Source: JAVKBW01 sp964352715 | Lineage (GTDB): Bacteria > Pseudomonadota > Alphaproteobacteria > UBA8366 > Aestuariispiraceae | DNA: 64,000 nt | Reading direction: 5' to 3' | NCBI GenBank assembly: GCA_964352715.1 | Contig: CAYGSU010000013.1 | Span: 1 to 64,000 of the forward strand | In this document: in pieces, positions 34,922 to 43,981 of the stretch | Numbering within the stretch: the first letter of the stretch is position 1 | How the letters are laid out: each line of letters opens with the position of its first letter | Notes under the pieces: model-generated | The model's input: only the letters and a program-made list of their open reading frames with translations | The model's database searches: none | Told to the model about the DNA's origin: nothing | Translations under genes and position numbers: made by a program

Positions 34922-34937
34922 CGCTTGCGCGCAAGCG
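34922..34937. repeat. Perfect 16-base palindrome upstream of pgi
   Basis: CGCTTGCGCGCAAGCG, fully self-complementary, lies between the M16 operon and pgi, about 50 bases before the pgi start. It has no T-tract, so it is not a standard terminator; an operator or mRNA hairpin is possible. Confidence 0.4.
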
Positions 34938-34989
34938 GCTCATCGGCAAGACTCCCGCTTCGTTTTCCAAGTAAACCGGGTACCAATGA

Positions 34990-36318
34990 ATGTCCTATGA
35001 ACAGATAACCGATGCCTGCATGGCAGACCAGATCGGCGCAGGCGGCCTGACAAACGAGCAAATGGCCGGTCTTGCCGCCGAACTGGTCGATCCGATCGCC
35101 GAACTCCGCAAGGATTACTTCGACAATCGCCTGCCCCTGCTGCGGCTGCCCGAACGGTCGGACGATCTGGAACAGTTGCGGCCGATCGCCGAAAGCTTCC
35201 GTGAACGCTTTACGGATGTGGTTATTCTGGGGACCGGCGGGTCCAGCCTTGGCGGCCGGGCACTGTACATGATGTCGGATGCAGCCGCGAGCGGACAGGA
35301 ATCGCAGATCAAGGGGCCGGCGCTGCATATCGTGACGAACATCGACCCCTTTACGTTCGACCGGCTGTTTCATCAGCTCAACCCGCGCACAACCGGCCTG
35401 ATCGTCATTTCCAAATCGGGCGGCACGGCGGAAACCGTGTTGCAGTTCCTGACGGTTCTTCCGATTTTCCGGGAAGCGGTGGGCGATGCCGGCCTGAAGA
35501 GCCGGGTCATCATGATCACCGAAGCGACAGACAATCCGCTGCGCCGCGTTGCCGACCGATTTGGCCTGACATGCCTGGACCACGACCCCAATATCGGTGG
35601 CCGGTATTCGGTCCTTTCGATTGTCGGGATGTTGCCGGCGATGATCGCCGGGCTGCCGCCGGAACCGGTGCGGAATGGCGCACGCCAGGTTCTGATGGAA
35701 ACGCTTGACCCGGCCAGTTCGATTGAGACGGCGCCGGTAAAGGGCGCGGCCATCGCTGTCGGGCTGAACCGATACTGTGGCGTCAGCGGCAGCGTGCTGC
35801 TTGCCTACAGCGACCGGCTGGGGTCTGTCAGCCGCTGGTATCGCCAGCTATGGGCCGAAAGCCTGGGCAAAAACGGCATGGGCACAACGCCGATTTACGG
35901 CACCGGCCCGGTCGACCAGCACAGCCAGCTTCAATTGTGGCTCGACGGACCGCCCGACAAGATGTTCACCGTGCTCGGCGGCCCGCTTGCCGCCGGCGGT
36001 GCGCCGGTTGACAGCGATTTGGCCAAAACGGCGGGAATCGACTATGCGGAAGGGCGAACGCTCGGCGACCTGATGGAAGCGTCGCGGCGGGCAACGGCGG
36101 CAACTCTGGCAAAACACGGTCGCCCGGTGCGGCTGATGAACATGGAGCGTATCGACGGCGAAAGCATGGGGGCACTGATGATGCATTTCATGATCGAAAC
36201 CATTCTCTCGGCCCGTATCATGGGCGTCGATCCGTTCAACCAGCCTGCCGTCGAACACGGCAAGAAACTGGCCCGGCAATACATGGCTGACCTTTCCGTT
36301 CCAACACAGGCATCATAG
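34990..36318 (+). CDS. pgi: Glucose-6-phosphate isomerase
   Basis: 442 residues, the shorter class of the family (as in Bacillus) rather than the 550-residue E. coli type. Sugar-phosphate binding motifs are VVILGTGGSSLGGRALY and VISKSGGTAETVLQF, and the C-terminal signature region includes the catalytic residues near MERIDGESMGALMMHFMIETI. It interconverts glucose-6-phosphate and fructose-6-phosphate. It is 2 bases upstream of mutL. Presence of both pgi and pgk supports a working sugar interconversion route. Confidence 0.92.
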   Translation: MSYEQITDACMADQIGAGGLTNEQMAGLAAELVDPIAELRKDYFDNRLPLLRLPERSDDLEQLRPIAESFRERFTDVVILGTGGSSLGGRALYMMSDAAASGQESQIKGPALHIVTNIDPFTFDRLFHQLNPRTTGLIVISKSGGTAETVLQFLTVLPIFREAVGDAGLKSRVIMITEATDNPLRRVADRFGLTCLDHDPNIGGRYSVLSIVGMLPAMIAGLPPEPVRNGARQVLMETLDPASSIETAPVKGAAIAVGLNRYCGVSGSVLLAYSDRLGSVSRWYRQLWAESLGKNGMGTTPIYGTGPVDQHSQLQLWLDGPPDKMFTVLGGPLAAGGAPVDSDLAKTAGIDYAEGRTLGDLMEASRRATAATLAKHGRPVRLMNMERIDGESMGALMMHFMIETILSARIMGVDPFNQPAVEHGKKLARQYMADLSVPTQAS

Positions 36319-36320
36319 AC

Positions 36321-38162
36321 ATGACCATCCGCCGGCTTCCGGAAACGGTCGTCAATCGCATTGCGGCGGGTGAAGTGGTCGAAAGGCCGGCGTCCGCGGT
36401 CAAGGAGCTGGTCGAAAACAGCCTGGATGCCGGCGCCACCCGGATCGACGTGTCGGTGCGCCACGCCGGCAAATCGCTGATTGCTGTTACAGACGACGGA
36501 AGCGGCATGTCGCGCGACGATCTGTTGCTGTCAATCGAGCGTCATGCGACATCGAAACTGCCGGATGACGATTTGTTCTTCATATCGACGCTCGGTTTCC
36601 GGGGCGAAGCCTTGCCGTCAATCGCCTCGGTCAGCCGGATGTCGATTACCAGCCGGACGGCGGATTCAGATGAAGCCTGGCGACTGACCATCGAAGGCGG
36701 CAAGCTTGGCCAGCCGGAACCGGCTTCAGGAGCGAAAGGCACACGGATCGAAGTGCGCGACCTGTTCTTCGCCACCCCGGCCCGGCTGAAATTCCTGCGC
36801 GGCGACCGGTCGGAAATGACCGCGATTACCGATGCCATCAACCGGCTGGCGATGGCGCATCCCGGCGTTTCGTTTTCCCTGAACGACGGCGACCGGGACC
36901 GGATTCGTCTGAACGCGGCGCAGGGCGAATTGCTGGACGCGAGGCTGACGCGCCTTGGTGCGATCATGGGGCGGGATTTTATGGAAAATGCCCTGCGCAT
37001 TGATGCCGGGCGCGACGGCCTGCGCCTGACGGGCTTTGCCGGTGTGCCGACCTTCAACAGGGCGACCGCCGCCATGCAGTATCTGTATGTCAACGGCAGG
37101 CCCGTGCGCGACAAGCAGCTTGTCGGTGCGGTGCGCGGCGCCTATGCGGATTTTCTGGCCCGCGACCGCCACCCGCTGCTGGCCCTGTTCATCGAAACCG
37201 AACCGCGTGCTGTCGATGTCAACGTACACCCGGCGAAAACCGAAGTGCGTTTTCAGGATGCCGGCGCGGTGCGCGGCCTGATCGTCGGGGCCTTGAAACA
37301 CGCGCTGGCGGATGCCGGCCACCGGTCCTCCACTACCGTTTCGGCAGCAGCGCTGGGATCGCTGAAACCGGTTGATCCGTCATCACGGCAGATGCAGTTT
37401 CAGGGTCGGCCATCGTCTGGCGGCTACGGCTATGGCGGCGGGTATCCGTCGGCCGGCCTGGCAGAAAAAGCCGCCGACTTTCACGCGCCTTTGAACCACG
37501 GCGACAGGTCTTCATCGGCGGGGTTCGACCCGTCAGCACGGCACGAAGGTCCGTCTGTCGACGATATGCCGCATATTCAGGATTACCCTTTGGGGGCGGC
37601 GCGCGCGCAAGTGCACGAAACCTATGTCGTTGCGCAGACCAATGACGGCATTGTCATTGTCGATCAGCATGCAGCGCATGAACGGCTGGTCTACGAACGC
37701 ATGAAACGCGCGCTATCAGCTGAAGGCGTTGCAAGGCAGGCGCTGCTGATTCCGGAAATCGTTGAACTGGAAGAAGACGCCGCGACAAATCTTTTGACCC
37801 ATGCGGCGGCCTTGCAGGAACTGGGCCTTGTAATTGAAGGCTTCGGTCCCGGCGCGATTGCCGTCCGGGAAACACCGGCCTTGCTGGGGGAAGTCAACGC
37901 GCAAGGTCTGATCCGCGACCTGGCGGACGAATTGCAGGATATGGGCGATGCCTTTTCTCTTAAAGAACAACTGCAGGACGTGTGCGGAACGATGGCCTGC
38001 CACGGGTCGGTCCGCGCCGGCCGGGTTCTGAATACATCTGAAATGAATGCCCTTCTGCGGGAAATGGAAGCGACACCGCATTCAGGTCAATGCAACCACG
38101 GCCGCCCGACCTTCGTCGAACTGAAACTGAAAGACATAGAAAGACTGTTTGGGCGCCGATGA
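36321..38162 (+). CDS. mutL: DNA mismatch repair protein MutL
   Basis: 613 residues. The N-terminal GHKL ATPase shows VERPASAVKELVENSLDAG, DDGSGMS and STLGFRGEALPSIASV, followed by the transducer domain (VNVHPAKTEVRF). After a Gly/Ser-rich linker near residues 345-415, the dimerisation domain contains the endonuclease metal motif DQHAAHERLVYE (DQHA-x2-E-x4-E), so this MutL is a nicking endonuclease, as in organisms without MutH, and ends with CNHGRPTFVEL. It follows pgi by 2 bases and overlaps the MFS gene by 4. Confidence 0.95.
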   Translation: MTIRRLPETVVNRIAAGEVVERPASAVKELVENSLDAGATRIDVSVRHAGKSLIAVTDDGSGMSRDDLLLSIERHATSKLPDDDLFFISTLGFRGEALPSIASVSRMSITSRTADSDEAWRLTIEGGKLGQPEPASGAKGTRIEVRDLFFATPARLKFLRGDRSEMTAITDAINRLAMAHPGVSFSLNDGDRDRIRLNAAQGELLDARLTRLGAIMGRDFMENALRIDAGRDGLRLTGFAGVPTFNRATAAMQYLYVNGRPVRDKQLVGAVRGAYADFLARDRHPLLALFIETEPRAVDVNVHPAKTEVRFQDAGAVRGLIVGALKHALADAGHRSSTTVSAAALGSLKPVDPSSRQMQFQGRPSSGGYGYGGGYPSAGLAEKAADFHAPLNHGDRSSSAGFDPSARHEGPSVDDMPHIQDYPLGAARAQVHETYVVAQTNDGIVIVDQHAAHERLVYERMKRALSAEGVARQALLIPEIVELEEDAATNLLTHAAALQELGLVIEGFGPGAIAVRETPALLGEVNAQGLIRDLADELQDMGDAFSLKEQLQDVCGTMACHGSVRAGRVLNTSEMNALLREMEATPHSGQCNHGRPTFVELKLKDIERLFGRR

Positions 38163-39352
38163 CGGAACCGGCGGCAGCACCAGGACTGGAAAAGTCGGAT
38201 TTTCGAGCGCTCGCGCCTGCGGCTCTGGCGACCTGCGTCAACATCATCGCGCTTGGCGTGATGATTCCGCTATTGCCGTTTTTTGTGAAGGCGCATGGTG
38301 GCGACGATTTTCAGGCTGCTCTGGTGTTTTCGACCTATTCGGCCTTTTCCTTTCTGAGTGCGCCCTTCTGGGGTCGGCTGTCGGACAGGATCGGGCGAAA
38401 ACCGGTTCTGCTGATTTCCGCCGCCGCAACCATCGTCAGCTATTTGTGGCTGGCGCATGCCGGCTCAATGACCGAGATATTTCTCAGCCGCGCCTTCGCT
38501 GGCCTGACCGCCGGCTGGCTTGCAACCGCGCAAGCTTACGTTTCCGACGTCACGACATCCGACGACCGGGCGAAAGGCATGGGCATGCTGGGCGCGGCTT
38601 TCGGCATCGGCTTTACAATCGGCCCGCTGATCGTTTGGCAGACAGTCGGGTTCGACACACCCGACTACGTTACTCCCGCCTATCTTTCTGCCGGGTTCGC
38701 CGCGTGCGGATTGGCGATTGCCGCTCTGCTGATAAAGGAACCGAATCGTCACCTCAAAACGGCCGGAAAGATTGCGATGTCTGTCGGCTATGTGGCCCGC
38801 GACAAGCTGCTGGCATTGCAGTTCCTGCCATATTTTCTGGTCAGCGTCGTCTTTACCGGCGTGGAAGGCACATTCGCCCAATGGTCGGAACATGTCCTGT
38901 CGCTTGGCCCGGCCGAAGTCGGTTATTATCTTGGTTTTGCCGGTATCATGAACGCGGTCGCACAGGGCGGGCTGGTTGGCCGCATGAGCCGGCGCATCGG
39001 CGAAGTCATGACGGCGATGATCGGTGCGGTCTGCCTGCTGGCCGGTTCGGTTTGTCTGGCCCTTACCACAACAACAGGAATGATCTACCTTTCACTCGGC
39101 CTGATATCCATCGCGATGGGGCTGCATAATCCGGCCATGCAGAGCCTGATGAGCAAGACAGCGCCCGAGAACTGGAAAGGCGGCGTTCTGGGCGCCGCCC
39201 AGTCCAGCGCCAGCCTGGCGCGCATTCTGGGTCCGGCACTGGCCGGTCTGTTGCTTGCGCAGGTTTCGGTAACAGCGCAATTCTGGGCCTGCGCCGCCCT
39301 ATCCATCCCGACAATCTATATGATCTGGCGTATTCGAAGCCACGTCACCTAG
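38159..39352 (+). CDS. MFS transporter, TetA-like multidrug efflux type
   Basis: 397 residues with twelve predicted membrane helices. The A-like loop motif is GRLSDRIGRKPVLL (between helices 2 and 3), and helix 5 has the antiporter-like GAAFGIGFTIGPLI. Closest in style to tetracycline or drug exporters (DHA1 family); substrate unknown. The start ATG overlaps the mutL stop (ATGA), and the stop is shared with the convergent GST in a CTAG at 39349-39352. Confidence 0.87.
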   Translation: MTEPAAAPGLEKSDFRALAPAALATCVNIIALGVMIPLLPFFVKAHGGDDFQAALVFSTYSAFSFLSAPFWGRLSDRIGRKPVLLISAAATIVSYLWLAHAGSMTEIFLSRAFAGLTAGWLATAQAYVSDVTTSDDRAKGMGMLGAAFGIGFTIGPLIVWQTVGFDTPDYVTPAYLSAGFAACGLAIAALLIKEPNRHLKTAGKIAMSVGYVARDKLLALQFLPYFLVSVVFTGVEGTFAQWSEHVLSLGPAEVGYYLGFAGIMNAVAQGGLVGRMSRRIGEVMTAMIGAVCLLAGSVCLALTTTTGMIYLSLGLISIAMGLHNPAMQSLMSKTAPENWKGGVLGAAQSSASLARILGPALAGLLLAQVSVTAQFWACAALSIPTIYMIWRIRSHVT

Positions 39353-39954
39353 GCCGGCGGTTCGGTTTCCTTCATCGACGCCCGATCAGCAAAATCAGGA
39401 TACCAGGCGGCCAGTTTCGGATGGCCTTCCCGCCAGTCGACAACGCCCTTGTATCGCAGGTCGAGATAACCGAGCGAACAGCCGAGCGCGATATGCGCCA
39501 GGGTCAGCGCATCGCCGAAATTATCGATATCGTCTTCCAGAACATCCAGCGCGCGGTTGATCGCTTTCAGCCAGCGGTCCTTCCACATCGGCGACTGTTC
39601 GTTTTCAGGTCGGCGGTTTTCCATTACATAGCCGAAAGCTGCGTCCAGCAGTCCATCGGTGGTCGCCTGACGGCGTAGCACTGCCCAGCGTTCCTCGCCC
39701 GCCGCCGGGATCAACGCCGGGCCGGACCCGATAGAATCCAGATATTCACACAGCAACGGGCTGTCGAACAGCGACTGTCCGTCATCCATCACCAGCGCCG
39801 GTACCTTGCTGAGCGGATTGGCGGCGAGCAGGTCAGAATTTTCCTCCATCGAATTGACGGTGAGCTCTTCGATCCGGTCCATCAGGTCCTTTTCGCGCGC
39901 CGTAACACTGACCTTGCGGGCATAGGGCGATGTCGGGGAAATCATCAGTTTCAC
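39349..39954 (-). CDS. Glutathione S-transferase family protein
   Basis: 201 residues. The N-terminal thioredoxin-like domain (MISPTSPYARKVSVTAREK, then KVPALVMDDGQSLFDSPLLCEYL) and an all-helical C-terminal domain fit the family. A GTG at 39954 preceded by AAAGGAG at 8 bases is the best start; an in-frame ATG at 39945 lacks spacing. A good leftward promoter lies about 100 bases upstream. The stop is shared with the MFS gene (CTAG). Confidence 0.86.
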   Translation of the reverse strand: MKLMISPTSPYARKVSVTAREKDLMDRIEELTVNSMEENSDLLAANPLSKVPALVMDDGQSLFDSPLLCEYLDSIGSGPALIPAAGEERWAVLRRQATTDGLLDAAFGYVMENRRPENEQSPMWKDRWLKAINRALDVLEDDIDNFGDALTLAHIALGCSLGYLDLRYKGVVDWREGHPKLAAWYPDFADRASMKETEPPA

Positions 39955-40053
39955 AGGGGTACTCCTTTGTTGATTTAACAGTTGTTTCTGTTTTCTATCC
40001 GCAATGATGCGGTGGGTGTTGCTAAAACTGCCGATGCATTACTTCAAGTGTGT

Positions 40054-40081
40054 ATAATACCTCGTGAAGCCTTCTCTGTAA
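40054..40081 (-). promoter_or_regulatory. Candidate sigma70-type promoter for the GST gene
   Basis: Read leftward: TTACAG (-35), 16-base spacer, TATTAT (-10), about 100 bases before the GST start. The leader contains no obvious gene. Confidence 0.45.
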
Positions 40082-40090
40082 CAGCAACCT

Positions 40091-40729
40091 TCATCGTTGA
40101 ATAATCCGCTGCGGATCGCGGGATTCCCACCCGGCTGTTTCCAGCGCCGGTTTTTCCGATTCTTCCAGCGGATATCCAACGCAGAGATAACCGATCAGCC
40201 GCCATTCTTCAGGAACATCCAGCGCCGTCGTCACATCATCGGGTTCCAGTATCGACACCCAGCCGACGCCGACACCGTTTGCTCGTGCCGCCAGCCAGAA
40301 GGTCGATATCGCGGCGACAACGGAGTAATGCAGCATTTCCGGCATCGTCTTGCGGCCTAGCCCCTCGCCTTTCAGCGTCGCCTCATCGCAGAACACAGCC
40401 AGATGCACCGGGCATTCGCGCAGCCCCGCCAGTTTCAGCCTTGCATACAGACTGGCGCGGTCGCCCGCGTAATCGGCAAGCGCTTCGGCGTTGGCGCGCT
40501 CGAAACTTTCACAAACCAGAGCCCGCCTGTCAGGATCATCAACCGATACATAACGCCAGGGCTGGCTGAGACCCACCGAGGGCGACAGATCCGCCATGCC
40601 GATCAGCGTGTCCAGCATCCCGGCCGGCAGAGGATCGGGCCTGAACCGGCGCACATCGCGGCGCCAGACGAACAGGTCGTGCAGACGGGCGCGGAAATGA
40701 TCATCGAAGTCGGGCGCTGGAGCTGTCAT
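40091..40729 (-). CDS. bluB: 5,6-Dimethylbenzimidazole synthase
   Basis: 212 residues of the BluB nitroreductase-like fold: FVWRRDVRRFRPDPLP (FMN phosphate contacts), MADLSPSVGLSQPWRYVSV, and GVGWVSILEPDDVTTALDVP. BluB cleaves reduced FMN with O2 to make the lower ligand of vitamin B12, implying aerobic cobalamin synthesis or remodelling. The start overlaps the rsmD stop by 4 bases, so it is the last gene of an rluB-rsmD-bluB unit. No cobalamin riboswitch precedes it. Confidence 0.92.
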   Translation of the reverse strand: MTAPAPDFDDHFRARLHDLFVWRRDVRRFRPDPLPAGMLDTLIGMADLSPSVGLSQPWRYVSVDDPDRRALVCESFERANAEALADYAGDRASLYARLKLAGLRECPVHLAVFCDEATLKGEGLGRKTMPEMLHYSVVAAISTFWLAARANGVGVGWVSILEPDDVTTALDVPEEWRLIGYLCVGYPLEESEKPALETAGWESRDPQRIIQR

Positions 40730-41298
40730 GCCTCATCCCCCGATGTATCGGAATAGGCCATCAAGACGAACCGGGCTGCGCCGTATCGCCGGTCATCGAC
40801 GATTTCAAGACCGGCCGGTACCGTTACATCGAAGGCCGGTTCGGATTGCGCGATCAACAAGCCGTCACGGGCCAGAAGCCCGGCTTTCAGAACACTGCCG
40901 ACCGCTTGATCGACCGCTGCCTCCGCATAGGGCGGGTCAAGAAACACCAGATCGAAGGGCTGCCGAACCGGCCTCAGCGTCAAGGCCGAGTCCCGATAGA
41001 CAATGCAGACCTCTTCAGCATCGCAGGCGTTGATATTGGCTGTCAGGCATTTCAGCGCCTGGCGATCCGTTTCGTAAAAGGCGCAGTGGGCAGCGCCCCG
41101 ACTGACCGCTTCCAGACCGACCGCACCGGAGCCGGCAAACAGGTCAGCGCATCGGCCGCCCCGCAGCCGAGAGGCATGGGCGCCATGCGCCAGAATGTTG
41201 AACAGACCTTCACGCGCCCGATCCGATGTCGGTCGGGTCGTCAAGCCTGTCGGCGTTTGCAGTTTCTTGCCTTTAAACCGGCCGGCGACGATTCGCAT
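40726..41298 (-). CDS. rsmD: 16S rRNA (guanine(966)-N(2))-methyltransferase
   Basis: 190 residues from the ATG at 41298. SAM-binding motif ADLFAGSGAVGLEAVSRGA, and catalytic motif IV VFLDPPYAE (NPPY-type), with the family opening MRIVAGRFKGKKLQTP and TRPTSDRAREGLFNIL. It methylates G966 of 16S rRNA. The 5' end overlaps the rluB 3' end by 26 bases and the 3' end overlaps bluB by 4. Confidence 0.95.
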   Translation of the reverse strand: MRIVAGRFKGKKLQTPTGLTTRPTSDRAREGLFNILAHGAHASRLRGGRCADLFAGSGAVGLEAVSRGAAHCAFYETDRQALKCLTANINACDAEEVCIVYRDSALTLRPVRQPFDLVFLDPPYAEAAVDQAVGSVLKAGLLARDGLLIAQSEPAFDVTVPAGLEIVDDRRYGAARFVLMAYSDTSGDEA

Positions 41299-42145
41299 TC
41301 GCCTTCCCTTTCGGCGCAGGCTTGCCGCCCGGCTTCGTTTCTTTTTTGGCCACTGACTTCTTGCGCGCTGCCTTGTAGCCCGGTTTCGTCTTGCGGGGTT
41401 TCGCCTTTGCACCCTTGTGTGGCCGCCCCAATGCGGCCCGCAATTCGCCCGGCGGCACCTCGACGACTTCGCCGCGCGCCAGCGTTCCGAGATCAAACGG
41501 ACCATAGGAAATCCGGATCAGACGGTTTACCGAATACCCCAGATACTCCATGACGCGCCGGATCTCCCGGTTCCGCCCCTCTTTCAGCGTAACGATAAGC
41601 CAGGCGTTCGAGCCGGCCTGCCGTTCAACTTCAGCGGAAATCGACCCGAATTTTTCACCGTCGATGACAACGCCCTTGCGAAGACTGTCCAGCTTGCTCT
41701 GGGTGACAGGGCCATACACCCTGACCCGGTACCGGCGGGCCCAGCCCGTCGACGGCAGTTCAAGCTGCCGGGCAACTTCGCCGTCATTGGTGAACAGCAA
41801 CAGGCCTTCCGAGTTCAGGTCGAGACGCCCGACAGACAGAACACGGGGCAGGCTGCCCGGCAGGGCATTGAAAACAGTCGGCCGGCCCTGCGGGTCATGC
41901 TCGGTGGTTACAAGACCCGGCGGTTTGTGAAACCGCCACAGCCTCGCCGATTCAGGCTTCGGCAGCGGTTTGCCGTCGACAACAATATCATTGTCGGTTG
42001 TAACGTTCAGCGCCGGGTCTGTAATCTTTGCGCCATCGACGGAAACCCGACCCTCCGTTATCCAGCGTTCGGCCTCGCGGCGCGAACACAGGCCCGCCCG
42101 CGCCATGGCTTTGGCAATTCGTTGCGGGGAATCGGTATCGGTCAT
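41273..42145 (-). CDS. rluB: 23S rRNA pseudouridine synthase RluB-type
   Basis: 290 residues from the ATG at 42145. An N-terminal S4 domain (QRIAKAMARAGLCSRREAERWI) is followed by the RsuA/RluB catalytic domain with Asp in VGRLDLNSEGLLLFTND, then KEGRNREIRRVMEYLG. A Lys/Arg/Gly-rich tail of about 55 residues follows, as often in RluB. It makes a pseudouridine in 23S rRNA; RluB versus RsuA substrate is inferred. Overlaps rsmD by 26 bases and is divergent from tadA by 53 bases. Confidence 0.9.
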   Translation of the reverse strand: MTDTDSPQRIAKAMARAGLCSRREAERWITEGRVSVDGAKITDPALNVTTDNDIVVDGKPLPKPESARLWRFHKPPGLVTTEHDPQGRPTVFNALPGSLPRVLSVGRLDLNSEGLLLFTNDGEVARQLELPSTGWARRYRVRVYGPVTQSKLDSLRKGVVIDGEKFGSISAEVERQAGSNAWLIVTLKEGRNREIRRVMEYLGYSVNRLIRISYGPFDLGTLARGEVVEVPPGELRAALGRPHKGAKAKPRKTKPGYKAARKKSVAKKETKPGGKPAPKGKANANRRRPV

Positions 42146-42198
42146 GGGGATGCTTCGCAGTTGTGGGTTCGGGCGTCGCACCTTACGCTTCCCGGGCC

Positions 42199-42657
42199 AT
42201 GCAGGAAACGCCGAATTCTCCGATGCGGCTGGCATTGTCCGCCGCCCGTAACGCTGCCGACGCCGGTGAGGTGCCGGTCGGTGCGGTCGTTGTGGATAAA
42301 GACGGCAAGATCATCGCCACCGCCGGCAACAGGGTGGAGACTGATCAAGATCCGACAGCGCATGCCGAAATTCTCGCCCTGCGCCAGGCTGCCCGCTCTA
42401 TTGGCTCTGCCCGCCTGACCGGCTGCGATCTGTATGTCACGCTGGAACCCTGTACAATGTGCGCCGGCGCCATCGCCCATGCCCGCATCCGCCGGCTGAT
42501 CTTCGGTGCGTATGACCCGAAAGGCGGCGGGGTCGAACATGGCGCGCGGGTGTTCGAGCGGGAAACCTGTCATCACAAACCGGATGTTGTCAGCGGCATC
42601 GATCAGACTGCTTCGGAAAAGCTGTTGAAGGACTTTTTCGCGGCAATGCGAAGCTGA
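42199..42657 (+). CDS. tadA: tRNA-specific adenosine deaminase
   Basis: 152 residues. Zinc deaminase motifs are HAE (His55, Glu57 in PTAHAEIL) and PCTMC (Cys85, Cys88). TadA converts A34 to inosine in tRNA-Arg(ACG), an essential reaction. The ATG at 42199 is used; an alternative ATG eight codons later is possible. The gene is divergent from rluB over only 53 bases, so both promoters must overlap there. Confidence 0.94.
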   Translation: MQETPNSPMRLALSAARNAADAGEVPVGAVVVDKDGKIIATAGNRVETDQDPTAHAEILALRQAARSIGSARLTGCDLYVTLEPCTMCAGAIAHARIRRLIFGAYDPKGGGVEHGARVFERETCHHKPDVVSGIDQTASEKLLKDFFAAMRS

Positions 42658-42671
42658 TCCTCTGGCCCATA

Positions 42672-42703
42672 CAAAAACGGGCCGCAGCAGATGCCGCGGC
42701 CCG
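42672..42703 (-). terminator. Rho-independent terminator of the first OmpA-type gene
   Basis: Read leftward: 8-bp stem CGGGCCGC/GCGGCCCG (42678-42703) followed by TTTTTGT. It lies 27 bases beyond the stop of the OmpA-type gene and just after tadA on the other strand. Confidence 0.85.
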
Positions 42704-42729
42704 ACTTTCACACCTTGTTCTTCAGGCGC

Positions 42730-43611
42730 TTATTCGAATGTAATCACGACCCGGCGGTTGAGGCGTTCCTTAACACCATCCGCTGTGTCGATCGCCGGAT
42801 TGGTTTCACCCGAAGAAGCAACCTTGATGTCGCTATCGGCAATTCCACGAGCCCGCAGAGCATCCGCAATCGCATCGACCCGCTTTTTCGAAAGCAGGGC
42901 ATTATAGTCGTTGGAGCCTGACCTGTCGGTATGACCGATCAGAGCAAGCGTGGATGCGCCACTTTCCCGGAAAGTTCGAACAGCTTCAGCAATGGTGATC
43001 TGTTCACCTTCGGCAATGGCCGCACTGTCGAAATCAAAGAAAATGATCATCGCGCCGGGAACAACGACGGGTTCCTGGACAGGTTCCACGGCAGGTACCG
43101 GTTCTGGTGGTGCTGTTACGACTGGCTCAAGCGCGGCATCGACTTTCTGCATCCACATTTCAAAATCGGCCCGGCAGGCGGCGATATCCGCCGGCTGATG
43201 GTTTTCTTCCTGTTCCTGCATCCAGCAATCGAACATGACCTGCGCCATTGCCGCCGCTTCCGGCGCTTTCTGCGCAGCGCCATCGCTTAGAGCCTGAACC
43301 AGACGAACGCGCGCATTTGAAAGAGTGCCAACCATATCGGCCGGCAAGTCGCGCGCCGAAATTTCTTCGGGCGCCGGATTGTTGCCGTCGAGTACGCTGC
43401 GTGCGCGAAGGGTAAATACATCGGCGTCGAGCCAGTCGGCTTCCGCCGCTTCCATTTCAGCGAGTTCCACATATCCGGAGTGCAGGCTGGTTTCGTATTC
43501 CCCACCCGAAGGTGTTTGCGACTTGATGTCGGGCAGACTGGTGACAGCACACCCGCCCAGCATCAAAGATGACACTGTCAGAGCGCCGATTGTAGGCCAA
43601 TAAGTTTTCAT
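42730..43611 (-). CDS. OmpA family lipoprotein, copy 1
   Basis: 293 residues. A lipoprotein signal (SSLMLGGCAVTSLPDI, lipobox GGC) is followed by a conserved helical domain (residues 30-165, with YVELAEMEAAEADW and FDCWMQEQEEN) and a Pro/Val-rich linker. Residues 185-293 are an OmpA-like peptidoglycan-binding domain (FFDFDSAAI, LIGHTDRSGSNDYNALLSKKRVDA). It would tether the outer membrane to peptidoglycan. It is highly similar to copy 2 at 43982-44857; both were duplicated together with a fragment of a divergent M48 peptidase gene. Confidence 0.9.
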   Translation of the reverse strand: MKTYWPTIGALTVSSLMLGGCAVTSLPDIKSQTPSGGEYETSLHSGYVELAEMEAAEADWLDADVFTLRARSVLDGNNPAPEEISARDLPADMVGTLSNARVRLVQALSDGAAQKAPEAAAMAQVMFDCWMQEQEENHQPADIAACRADFEMWMQKVDAALEPVVTAPPEPVPAVEPVQEPVVVPGAMIIFFDFDSAAIAEGEQITIAEAVRTFRESGASTLALIGHTDRSGSNDYNALLSKKRVDAIADALRARGIADSDIKVASSGETNPAIDTADGVKERLNRRVVITFE

Positions 43612-43835
43612 GTTTTCCCCTTTTAGCTCATTACGAGCATAATGTTATGGATGATAAGAAATTTATACGGTTTGGACGCACGTAACCGTGATCCCGCCGT
43701 ACCGCCGGAACCTGCGCCTAGAATAGATTTTACCTGTGACTGGCATGTAATGTGTCTTTTTCTATTTACAAGGGCGCAACATCCGCACTGCACCCTTTTT
43801 TCAACGCAATCGAGCGCCCGAACAGTTTCTGTAGA

Positions 43836-43935
43836 GTGAGACAAAAGATCTTTGACCATTCCCGACGACAATTTCTGGCGGGAAACGCCTGCGGCGCGGT
43901 TCTTAGCGGCTGCCGCACGAAAAAGGGGCCGCGAC
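43836..43935 (+). pseudogene. Truncated duplicate of the M48 metallopeptidase 5' end
   Basis: The frame from GTG 43836 reads SRRQFLAGNACGAVLSGCRTKK, closely matching the start of the intact M48 protein encoded at 45061 (SRRHFLAGGACACGAVLTGC). Both have a twin-arginine signal and lipobox. The similarity stops at the terminator of OmpA copy 2, so only the 5' end of the copied gene survives. The 225 bases between OmpA copy 1 and this fragment correspond in position to the 203-base spacer between copy 2 and the intact M48 gene. This gap of 370 bases otherwise holds only the terminator. Confidence 0.75.
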
Positions 43936-43955
43936 TAATGCCGCGGCCCCTTTTT
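43920..43955. terminator. Bidirectional rho-independent terminator
   Basis: AAAAA, a perfect 9-bp stem GGGGCCGCG/CGCGGCCCC with an 8-base loop, then TTTTT. It ends OmpA copy 2 leftward and also caps the M48 remnant rightward. Confidence 0.92.
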
Positions 43956-43981
43956 CTTGTATCGATTAATCGATCAGGTGA

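Noticed and set aside
40091..40760. Possible cobalamin riboswitch before bluB
   Set aside because: The bluB start lies inside rsmD and no B12-box-like leader is present.
40730..41553. Long + strand frames over rsmD and rluB
   Set aside because: Antisense shadows of genes with clear methyltransferase and pseudouridine synthase motifs.
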